Assembly (NCBI GenBank): GCA_029216955.1
Contig: JANAVB010002199.1
Coordinates: forward strand, 18,591,053-18,655,052
DNA length: 64,000 nucleotides
Reading direction: 5' to 3'
Source: Iris pallida
Taxonomy: Eukaryota > Streptophyta > Magnoliopsida > Asparagales > Iridaceae
In this document: positions 10,686 through 20,632 of the stretch, piece after piece
Layout of the letters: each line of letters begins with the position of its first letter
Numbering within the stretch: the stretch's first letter is position 1
Program-made: the position numbers and the translations under genes
Notes under the pieces: generated by a model
What the model saw: the letters and a program-made list of their open reading frames with translations, nothing else
The model's database searches: none
Told to the model about the DNA's origin: nothing

Positions 10686-11060
10686 CAAATGACTTACATA
10701 CAAAGAGAGGTTCTAGAAATTAATAGTCATAAACCTTATATTAAGAAAATCGAATTACGGATCGAATGAACATGAATTTATTTCAGATTTCTACCACATG
10801 ATGACCATGTGGACTTAATTAGGAAAATAAAATAGAGACATAATTTAGACACCTCTTTGTAATTTACACTTTTCATACTCATTCCACTTTGGATACGTTT
10901 GGTTCGCGAAATCAGAGTTTTGAAAAAAGGAAAGTTATTTTTTCTTTGTGTTTGGATGCTAAAGAAAATGAACCATAAAGAAAAATAATATCTGAAAAAA
11001 AATGGTTTCTCCCATCCATTACAATGATTCACTTTTCTACTTCAAGAATTTGTTTTCCTC
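10686..11060. repeat. 373-bp direct repeat, right copy
   Basis: Second copy of 7674-8046. It is fused to the gypsy protease at the word CAAATGAC and continues on the right into unique AT-rich DNA. It has its own A/G-run length changes relative to the left copy. Confidence 0.9.
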
Positions 11061-12258
11061 CTAATTTATTTGACCTTTCCAAACACCGAAAAATAAAATC
11101 GATGAGAATTTTCAAAAGAAAGAACAAATAATTGATTTCTTTTTTTTTTTTCCTTATGATTTTCAAAGAAAAAATATGACAAAAATAGTGGGAACCGATT
11201 CTAAGGAATCACTTTTCCATCCCAAGAATTAACGTACTCTCCCAATTATTCTAACACTGAAAAATAATAATTGTTAGAAATTACAATTTTCGAAATGAAA
11301 AAAAAAACACAAATTTGAAATATATTTTCTCCTTTTCTTTCCCTAACCAATCATGTCTTAGAGGAGAGCAAAAAAAGTCCAAATTATGTAAGTGAAATGC
11401 GTGAAAAATCGTTATAGGAAAGTATACGGAAACAGAAAAAAGCTCATAGCTAATTTAGCAACAAAAAGTAGGAGAAAAATGAAGAAGGGACAAGCTTTTA
11501 GACGGGTAGGAGAGACATCACTCATAAATAAGAATTTTGTACCAAATGGTCCCTTGCCCAATGACAAAGTCCTCCAAGCTTTATGTCCTCATCTTCAACA
11601 TCACTACTTTGATACCAAAATTTGATAATGTGGTGTGATAGTCTATGTGTTAATAATTTTAATACGATAATTCTAAATTAAATTAACACATAAATTGTCA
11701 TATCATATGTTTAGCAAAGTATCATATGTAATAAAATTTGTAACTCATAACCAGGGATGGACGCACGTGAACAGCACTAGGTATAGGGTCCCTAGTGAAA
11801 AAAAGAAAGAAAAAGTAAGCAGCAGTAGGACTGTGTGGGGCCCAGCCAGCCACCCCACATATAAACGTCTCCGCAGTAAGCCCTCTGGAGTCCGGCCCCT
11901 CTTCTTTCTTGCTTACTTCGTCAGCCTCTTCTTTCTTAGTTTTCGCCGCCTGCCCAAAAAAATAAAATACAAAGAAGCTGCCGCCTGCGGAGCTGGCGGA
12001 GGCGTGGAGGACGGAGGTCATGTACTTGCTGCTGGAAGAAAAACAACCTGCAATTGCAAAGGTAAATTGCAAAATCAAATTAGGCCAAAATCATTCTAGA
12101 TCAAAATCAAATTTCTATTTCTATAGTGAGGTTAGATTTCTATCTCTATGATGTGAATTAATCCTTTGTTTGGTGTTGTTTGGGGTGGTCTGTATGTTCA
12201 ATTTTCAGTTTTACACTTTGTTCCTATATGTTCAATTTTATGGGATGTTGACTCCGAA
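11061..12258. other. Intergenic, no gene seen
   Basis: AT-rich to 11740, then a mixed segment. Small frames at 11392-11625 and 11695-12099 show no recognisable domain. Confidence 0.45.
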
Positions 12259-12480
12259 CCCCCCTTATAATTGTGTCCCCAGTAGAATGTCATCATGGAT
12301 CCGCCACTTCTCACAACTATTCTTGATTTGTCCAATTTTATTCGGTAGATGCAGTGCAACTGACAATATTCCCCCTTATGATTGTGTCCCCGGTAGAATG
12401 TCATCCTGGATCCGCCACTTCTCACAACTATTCTTGATTTGTCCAATTTTATTCGGTAGATGCAGTGCAGCTGACAATAT
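12259..12480. repeat. 111-bp tandem duplication
   Basis: Two near-identical 111-bp units. Each starts CCCCTTAT(A/G)ATTGTGTCCCC and runs through TTATTCGGTAGATGCAGTGCA. Only a handful of substitutions separate them, so the duplication is recent or conserved. Confidence 0.85.
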
Positions 12481-13323
12481 TCATAGCATATTCTGTCTAA
12501 GATCTACCGATCGTCTCCTTCCTACTGCAGAAATATACAGCACAGATCATAATGACATGGTTGGCTTTTAGATTTCTAAAATCCTAGAGGAACTTATGGG
12601 TTTCTAATTTTCAAAATTTGTTCGTCAAGAGCTGTTGGATTACATGCATCTTATCCATTGATTTTTTTTTATAGACCTAAACTAAAAAAATCGAAGGTAT
12701 AAATAGAAAATTTTGTCCACGCGTCATTATTCATATTTGAGTTTCTATTTGAGTTTATGTAGTCGAACCCTCTACGTTTTTATTTACACATATATTAATT
12801 ATATGCATGTTTGGCACTCACTCACTTTCCTGGAGTGGAATTAATAATGTGTAGACTTCAAATATACAGTGCAACAACCAACAACTGGCTAGCCAGCTTT
12901 CGTTATTCTTTTCCATTTCAACCGAACGCACAACCAATGCTTGACTATCACTATTAAGTACGTGACAACTATGGCAAATGCTACTCATGGCAACTATTAA
13001 AAAGAGTGTCAACATTGTCCGTGCTAGATTGTTTGTTCGGACTTGATTCTACATTTTTAAATGGTAAACCTTAAGAATTTATTAGAAAGTACCACAATTT
13101 TTGTAGTCTTAGTACGGTCAAAATTTTGACAGTTCTGTATATATTCAGGACGTTTTTTTTTAGTCCTAGAAAAAAAAAAACAATTGTCAGAATTTTAAGA
13201 CTCATGTGCATATGCAGCCTGTCAAAATTTTGACAGTCTAACTGTCAAATTTTTTGCAAGATGCGAGCAAACGCGACGAGCCATTCTATTAATGGTAGCT
13301 ATTAATCAGGATAAGAGAACACC
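12481..13323. other. Intergenic with an 18-bp perfect palindrome
   Basis: No gene seen. CTGTCAAAATTTTGACAG at 13219-13236 is a perfect palindrome, and a related GTCAAAATTTTGAC word lies at about 13118-13131. This suggests a small degraded foldback element around 13080-13260. Confidence 0.45.
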
Positions 13324-13331
13324 CTTAAATG

Positions 13332-13937
13332 TAGGGGTGAGCAACGGTTCGATTCGGTTCAAACCGAATCGAATATATGAAAATCGAAATAACCATAAAC
13401 CGTATTTCTCAAAACCGAAAACCGAACCGTATTTATAAATACTGAACAAAATCGAACCGAATTAATTAGGAACGGTTTTCGGTCGGTTCAGTTTCATGGG
13501 TTAATGTGCCGGGCCTTAAATTTTTTTTAGCAAAATGAGCCTATTTAAATAACAATTTTTTTTTAAAATATATGAAATTATTGTATTTATGAATTATTAT
13601 TTTATATAGAGTGAAAAATATTAGTATATATAGATTTAGAGTAGAGAGAGAGAGTGCTCAAAAAAGCATCGACAAATAATAGGAGAAGATAGTATACTCA
13701 GTTAGGGGTTAAAAAAATATTAGTATATATAGATTGAGGGTAATTTGATAAATTATTAAATATAAATTGGTTTTCGGTTCGATTCGGTTATTCGGATCAA
13801 AAACCGAAAATCGAACCGTTATTTTTAATTTTTAAAATTTTAAACCGAAAACCAAAGCGATAACCGAAAAACCGAACCGTTTGTCATATTTCGGTTCGGT
13901 TCGGTTCGATTTTCAACCGTTATAGGCTCACCCCCAA
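13332..13937. mobile_element. hAT-type MITE (606 bp)
   Basis: Flanked by a perfect 8-bp duplication CTTAAATG (13324-13331, 13938-13945). Ends are TAGGGGTGAGC and GCTCACCCCCAA. Subterminal arrays of GGTTCGGTTCG-like and CGAACCGAA-like words point inward from both ends. Non-coding. Confidence 0.9.
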
Positions 13938-13945
13938 CTTAAATG

Positions 13946-16200
13946 AACCTTTTGTCATTTTAGGAAGGTTTGGTGAGCAGAAATGGAGACTTTGAAATAT
14001 ACTTATGGAAAGTCTGAGTTGGCTATGATCCCTTCACTCCATTGCCATGTGAAGTGAAACCTTCTCTTCTTCCCCACTCCTCACGAGATGATATATTTCG
14101 CCATTCTTCTCATCTCATATTAAATTCCATTTGAATTCATGAGTAACGCCAAAATCTCGCGGCTTTAAATTATACTTGCCGTTCCATGACAAAATGAGGT
14201 TGCATGCATTTACTAATTGTTACTTCGTAATTCATTGCCGGACTTCTTTTTTTTTAGTTCGGTGTGTATGTACATGGATTTGTATCAGTGGGAACAGATC
14301 TGCTGTCCCAATTAATTCTGTCAATTTTTATCCTCCTCCATATTACATATGGACCACCGTCCATATATCTACATCCATGACCTACATGTAATAGAAAAGG
14401 GAACATAAATGGACACAATTAAATAGGACATCAAATCTGCTCCCTATATCAGGAGCAGCTGAAAGTGTGAATAATTATGTTTTTTTTTGAAGTTATATTT
14501 TCCTAACAAAGGTTTTGATTATTTATATAAAATTATAAAATATAAATTATTCATTTAATTTTAGTATATAAATTATCTGTTCTTTGCTCCTATATTGTCG
14601 CAATAAGAGCAACGAGAGCAAAACCAAGAGATATTAGAGGCCTCAAGAAGGACATTGGATATTTTCATATTGCACAAACCTCTCTGGCGGTATTTGAAAT
14701 TTGACCATATAGTGAAAATAGTTTCTTTTTTTTTCATACTTCGTTCGTTGGTGGAATCCAAAATAGCAGTTATGGATACTGTCATATTTCTATGATTTAG
14801 TGTCAGACTTGTAAGATTGGTTATTAACGAGAGATGGCACCATCAACATCCATCAGATAGAGATTTTGGAATCCACCGACAAATTCGTTATGGAAAAAAC
14901 ATTTTAGATGCACCTTAAGTTTTTTGACAATACAATTCCGTCTAATTGCTTTAATCCAGTACTCTTTCTTGATTTTGGATAATTCTGCTAACTTTATTAC
15001 TTTTATTTGCATTTTTTTAATTTTCCTTCTGATTTGTGTGTGTGTATTTTATGTGGGTAATTAAAAGATTGCGTTGGAAGCAATTTTGATCATTATGTGG
15101 AAGAAGGGAACTTGTGCTAGATGAAATCATGGATATATTTAATATATAGATGATGTCTTTACTATGTGAAAATGTTTGAAAGACGAAATATTTCTTTGCT
15201 TTTGTGCTAAAATTTCAAATTTTGTTTGATGGGTTCATCTTGGTCTCTCTTACTCTTCTGTTCCTTTTTTTTTTTCATGTTATATATGGTTAATTAGGAG
15301 GATAGTGTGATTAAGTTTATTAATCATTGATCAAACATATCGAGTTTTTTTTGGAGGAAATGTTTCAAATGCAGTCTTTATTTTATTTTTATTTGTCAAA
15401 GATCAAAGTTTGGTTGATGGGTCATGTTGATAATTTTTAGTTTTTTTAGTTTTAAAAAAAATTGTTTGGAAAGTTTTTCAGTACACAATTTGATAAAAAT
15501 ATTTCAAAAAGAGTCAAGGAACAATTAAAATTAGTTCGGACCGGAACTATAAGTTTGTTCTCTCTTTATATTTAGAGTCGTAAGGATGACATTATTAGGT
15601 TCCAACCAAAGAAGAGTCAAGATATCATGACAGAAACACATCAAAATAAATTTGTGATTATCATCTTTGATCACATATATTTTATAACCTACAAAATGCA
15701 ACCTAAAAATATATTAGTTATTTGTATTATGATATAGATTTTTTGAGTTATAAGGATCATTATAACATACTATTACTATTAGTGATCCGTAGCTAAGCAG
15801 TCTAAAAATATTATTGATTTGTTGTCCCCATTTAAAGACAGTAACAATTATGTCGGTTCGCTATCTAACAACTTAAGCTTTTGTGTTTTATTTTGACCTG
15901 ACACATTCAAATGTTTATTACACGTCAAATCTTGAGTCGTTTCTGAAACCATGGAATAGATTCCTTAAAAAGTTACAAGATTATTCTCTCTCATTCAGTG
16001 CAAATAATAATAAAAAAAAAATTTTCACAAGGAAATGTGTGGTGTGGTGACTTCTTTGTGACTGACTGAGTGAAAGCATCAAAACTTGTTGGTAGCAAGA
16101 GATGCCTATTTGTTAGGTTTGAGAGTGTGACAAATAATACATCAATATCCGTCCTTAATGACTAAAGGAAATAATTTAATAATCACATAGTGCTTTGAAT
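13946..16200. other. AT-rich intergenic, no gene seen
   Basis: No frame with a domain. Poly-T and poly-A tracts are frequent. I found no clear transposon ends here. Confidence 0.45.
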
Positions 16201-16207
16201 ATTAGAA

Positions 16208-16375
16208 AAAGATTTTTTTTTTTTTTGACAATATCAGCAAAGGGGGTTAATATCCCTGTGTGGGCCCGGGGTGGGTCAGAATGGGAAGGGGTGCCTTTGG
16301 TTTGGGACCACCCCTACACAAAGACCGAGGGAGGGAGGAATCAAAACTTTCACATAGGCCCCTATATTGTTTCAT
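16208..16375 (-). mobile_element. Possible SINE, minus strand
   Basis: On the minus strand, a GC-richer body with a B-box-like GTTTTGATTCC ends in a run of about 16 A (poly-T at 16208-16225 on the given strand). I could not define a convincing A box or target duplication. Confidence 0.35.
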
Positions 16376-16379
16376 AGTT

Positions 16380-17700
16380 TAGGGAAATAGGATTTGTTGT
16401 ATTGTTAGTTTAGCATATTTTGCCTCCCATAAAACAAAGTTTTTTTTTATTATTATACATAAATTACTCTATCCCCCTAATTAGTTCCATGAATCATCAA
16501 AAATAACTATAAACAAGTTAAACTATTAATTAATTTAGATTGGAAATATTTTTTGGTTTTCATGTAATTTAGTTATGTTGTAGGATCATCTATTGAAATA
16601 TATTTTAACAAAATGTACATGCAATGTATGTACCACCAACACTATATTAACCACTAGTCTAGTAAAAAATAAATGTTAATATTTTGTATAATTTTTTTTC
16701 TTTTTCAAATCCTATGCATATTGTTCTATTATTTGGAAGCTCCCTTGTGGTTGTTTTCTCTCAAAGACAAATCATGGTTCCTACATTTTTTTTATTTCAA
16801 AATATATTTCTATCTAATAAAGATATAACTAGAAATTAAATTTAAAGAGCAAACTACAAAAATTGGAAAAGAAAGAAATAATAAGAGAGTTTCTAACTAC
16901 ATTAGCTTGTTAGTTTAACATACTTGAGAAAAGGATCTAACATGTATAGATTATTTGTAAGTTGACGGCGAGGAATCCGATGAGGTCTTTGTTTAACATA
17001 GTATTCGATTCATAATAATTCTTATAAATATTATTTTTTATATATCTGACACATATGATCATAAGAGTCCAATCAAAATACGATATAAGTACGATAAGTT
17101 GTCAAAGCTAGTATCTTATCAAAAAAAAAAGTCTACTATATATCAGTTGCTATTATAACATGTAACTTATTCCGACTGTCATATTTTTATTTTTTATTTT
17201 AAGTGTTTATAACAAAAGAACTAAATCCAAATTAAACTACGGTGGCGCCAAAAGTGAGATATTTGTACAAATACCCTCCAAGTAAAATCCGGATCAATAA
17301 ATATTGTCATACAGTCAAGAAACACTAGAAAAGATGAAAGCGTAAACTTGTGCAAATTAAGTTGTCAAAAAGGGGTCTATACGCAAAAAGGGTACGGTCT
17401 CTGCCGTTCCATCCGGATCTAACGGCCAGGATTGCGTGGAGAACCCCTCTTGGCAGTTCCGTGTCCACCCAATAAATATCAGGCTTTTATTCCCCCCTAA
17501 ACCCCAACAGCATCCGCAGATCCAACGGCTACGAAACCCCCAACGTGTCCCTCCCGCGCAAAAACTTAACGGCCGGCAGCCAGCCTCCCGGTCACGTGAC
17601 ACCAGCATCTTCGGTTTCCTCGCCATATTTTTCAATTTCTCGCGAGAATATGAAACCGACGACGTCGAGTTTTTATTGTTACTAGAGGACAGCCCACGTT
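16380..17700. other. AT-rich DNA leading into the demethylase promoter
   Basis: 16380-17350 is AT-rich with no gene. From 17390 the base composition rises. 17390-17700 is the likely distal promoter and 5' leader region of the demethylase gene. Confidence 0.5.
17593..17598. promoter_or_regulatory. G-box CACGTG
   Basis: A CACGTG core inside the 10-bp palindrome GTCACGTGAC, about 270 bp before the first leader ATG. G-boxes bind bZIP/bHLH factors; use here is inferred from position only. Confidence 0.35.
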
Positions 17701-17797
17701 GTTTTTGTTTACCAAAGGAAAAAAAAAGGAAAAAACAAAAACCCTCCCAACTTCTAATTAATACTCACAAGAACAAGTCTTCGTCTTCTTCCTCCTC

Positions 17798-17810
<13 letters not shown>

Positions 17811-17840
<30 letters not shown>
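17811..17840. repeat. (CT)n microsatellite in the 5' leader
   Basis: About 15 CT units preceded by CTT/CCT repeats. Pyrimidine-rich leaders of this kind are common close to plant transcription starts. It supports placing the first untranslated exon here. Confidence 0.6.
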
Positions 17841-17842
<2 letters not shown>

Positions 17843-17866
17843 ATTCTATACTTTCTCTCTCTAGAA

Positions 17867-17905
17867 ATGGAGAAATGGAGGGCATTGATGGGATTGGGCA
17901 TGTAG
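17867..17905 (+). promoter_or_regulatory. Short upstream ORF in demethylase leader
   Basis: The first ATG after the CT tract opens a 12-codon frame (MEKWRALMGLGM, stop TAG at 17903-17905). If 17860-17910 lies in the mature 5' leader it could lower translation of the main frame. The leader exon boundaries are not proven. Confidence 0.4.
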
Positions 17906-18140
17906 AGGAAGGAGCCATCTTTCTTTCCTCTTTGGTGGATTCATTGGCTCATCCTCTCTTGATTGCTCCGCTTTAATGGTTCCCAAATCTGATGGATTTG
18001 TATTCAATCCCCTGGCTGGATTCTAGGTGGAGGGAGATCCTTCTTGTAGCCCCGGACTCCAGCTACTGGAACCCTTTTTTTTCTCTGCAGACACTGAGGA
18101 CTCCTCTCTCTCTCTCTCTCTGGCTCCATTTGGTGTTCTT

Positions 18141-19330
18141 TATGGGTTTCTGAGCTGATCTGGTGAGGAATTGCTGCAAAATCACATCTTTATTCCTTTG
18201 CATGGTTTGGTTGAATGTTGTTTGTAGGCTATATCTTTGATCGATCAATTTTGATGGTTGAGTATAGGATCCCCATTGGAATTTCTGAGCTGATCTGGCG
18301 GAGGAGCTGCTCCAAAATCACATCTTTCTTTGCTTCTTATGGTTTCGTTCAATGTTGTTTGTACACCTTTTGTGGGTTCTTTCTTCGATTGATCACTCCT
18401 ATTTGGAATTCCTGAGCTGATCTGGGGAGGCGCTGCTCCAAAATCACATATTTCTTGCTTAATTTGGCTTGGGTCGATGTGTTTTCTGGAACCTTTTTGT
18501 GGGTTCTTTCTTTAGTTGATCAATTTTGAGGATTTGGTCTTGCATGGATGTGGAGAATCTTTAGTGTGTTGAGTATAGAACCCCCATTGGAAATGCTGTG
18601 CTGATCTGGTGAAGAAATGCCCAAAATAGATCTCATCTTTCTTGTTCCATATAGACCCTTTTGTGGATTCTTTCTTTGACTGATTAATTTTGAGGGCTTG
18701 ATTTTGTATTGGTGTACGATATCCACAGTGGTTAGGTATAGGGTTCCCATTGGAATTCTGGGCTGATCTTGTGAGGAACTGCTCCAAAATCTCATCTTTC
18801 GTGCTTAAGATCTTATTTATTTCTTTGATTAGTAAGGATTCTTCAAGGTTGCAGAAAGATACTCTTTGCTGAGCATTAAAATGGTGCTTCTCTTGTCGAC
18901 TTTCTGAGTCTCAAGTATTTGTAAAGTAGGATTCAGAAACATTATGAACATCAAATTATGGTGGAAACCTTCTTTTCGCTGTTCTTATTGTTCTCGTTGC
19001 GTCTGCTTCTATTATTGCTCCTAGGTAATTAGATACAGGAAAATAATTGCCTTCATATGACAATAGTAGGATTTCCATTTGTGCAACTGCAGAATAATAT
19101 ATCGTTATTTTATTTTGTAATGGTGTTTATATCATAGTGGTTGACTATAGAATCCTGATTGGAATTCTGAGCTGATCCGGTGAGGAACAGCTCCAGAATC
19201 TCATCTTTCTTGCTCGATGTGTTTGTTTTCAATGTTGTTTCTAGACCCTTTTATGGATTCTTCCTTTTTGATTAATTGCGAGGGTTTGATTTTGTATGGG
19301 TGTTTAGAATCCATAGTGGTCGAGTATTTC
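18141..19330 (+). repeat. Six-copy repeat in the 5' leader intron
   Basis: Six diverged copies of a 130-190 bp unit start near 18141, 18272, 18398, 18587, 18747 and 19156. Each opens with TTGGAAT.TCTGAGCTGATC (the first copy begins at GGGTTTCTGAGCTGATC), continues with a GGTGAGGAA.TGCTCCAAAATC core and later a TGGATTCTTTCTTTGATTGATTAATTT-like part. Copies 1, 4, 5 and 6 keep GT at the donor-like (C)TGGTGAGG site; copies 2 and 3 lost it. The array lies between the probable leader exon and the acceptor at 19787. Confidence 0.8.
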
Positions 19331-19803
19331 TGGGTAACTATTGAAAATGCTACATATTGCCATGGAAGAGGTTTTCCGACCAATTTTGATAAATTTGATG
19401 AAATTATTTGGCCTGTGAATTCTGATTAGGCTTAGGTACCAATTTGTCCTTGATTTTTATTGAGACATTGGCTTCTTTTGGCGGTTTCCAAGTTCAGATG
19501 CTTTAGCTAATGTCTATTCTCGGTTAACAAATTGAGAATCTTTTGAATAGAGGAAAAATGATTCATGTAGTTAGCCCTAGAGATTTTGTATTGAGGCCAG
19601 TTGTGAATTTACTTGATTTTTGTTTAGTATTTCTATTACAATTATTCTAACTTTATATAATTTCTTTTATCGATAATGAAATATGTAGCACTCTTCTGTG
19701 AATTCACTATGTTTTTTTTCTTCTGTTGTGAACATAGCTAGTCATGGTCATTGACGAATGACAACTAAATCTTATCAAATTTTGCAGAGATTCAGGTTCC
19801 GGG

Positions 19804-20632
19804 ATGGACTTCCCTAAGGACTTTGGGATTCAGGGTCCTTGGGTTCCGGTGACTCCGACGAAGCCCATCCCAACAAAGAGATCACTGGCCTCCAGTTCGG
19901 ATTGGCTCGGATCAGGCGACGTTGGAATGGATGGAGGGCCTGGCAATTCCAGGGGTCATTCCAACTGGAGACAGGCAGCGCCAGCCTCTCCTAGCCAGCA
20001 AATGCCACCCTGCAGTAGCAATGGAGGAGAAATGCGGACACAGTCCTTCAATCACCCAATGCAGATGTCTTACAGGACTTTATTGGCTCTCAGCGATCCA
20101 GCCATCAGGAGCAATATGGCAGATTTAGAACCACTTTTGCTTTCTCAGATTGCCGGTCGTAGCAGCTGTAGTCAGATTATGCCTCCTGCATTTCCAAATC
20201 AGAATCAGCTCGTCGCTCGTGAAAGAAGTAGTCAGATGATGCCTCCTGCATCCCCAAATCAGAATCAGCTTGCTCAGCTTGTTGCTCGTGAAAGTAGTAG
20301 TCAGATGATGCCTCCTGCATCCCCAGATCAGAATCAGCTTGCTCAGCCCGTCGCTCGTGAAAGAAGTAGTAAGATGGTGCCTTCTGCTTCCCCAGATCCG
20401 AACCAGCTCGCTCAGCTTGTTCAGCTTATTGCTCGTGAAAGAAGTAGGCAGATGATGCCTCCTGCATCCCCAAATCAGAATCAGCTTGCTGCCTGTGAAA
20501 GTAGTAATCAGATGATGCCTCCTGCCTCCCCAAGACAAGATCAGTTTTTTCTGAATGGGAATGCAGTACAAGCCTCGAGCATTTCTAGCAGCAATAACTG
20601 GCCACCGCAGCCGATAGCACCAGTAGCTCAGT
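19804..20632 (+). CDS. Demethylase exon 1 (N-terminus with six-copy peptide repeat)
   Basis: The acceptor is TTTTGCAG ending at 19787 and ATG lies 16 nt into the exon. The start (MDFPKDFG, then [10 protein letters not shown]) matches the WxPxTPxKP motif found at the N-terminus of DME/ROS1 proteins. Residues about 117-247 hold six copies of a 20-26 aa unit with the core [14 protein letters not shown], separated by variable [15 protein letters not shown] spacers. The donor is GTGAGT at 20633, phase 1; reading past it reaches a stop at 20641, so the exon end is well fixed. Confidence 0.88.

Noticed and set aside
8781..10769. Treating the 662-aa frame as one host gene
   Set aside because: It begins inside the LTR and crosses the primer-binding site, then carries gypsy gag-protease and runs 84 nt into the flanking direct repeat.
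7674..11060. The 373-bp repeats as LTRs of an element
   Set aside because: No TG/CA ends, no primer site or polypurine tract next to them, and their edges coincide with a MITE target duplication and a copia LTR start.
18141..19330. CRISPR-like array
   Set aside because: Units are 130-190 bp and diverged, not short exact repeats with unique spacers, and the genome is plant nuclear.
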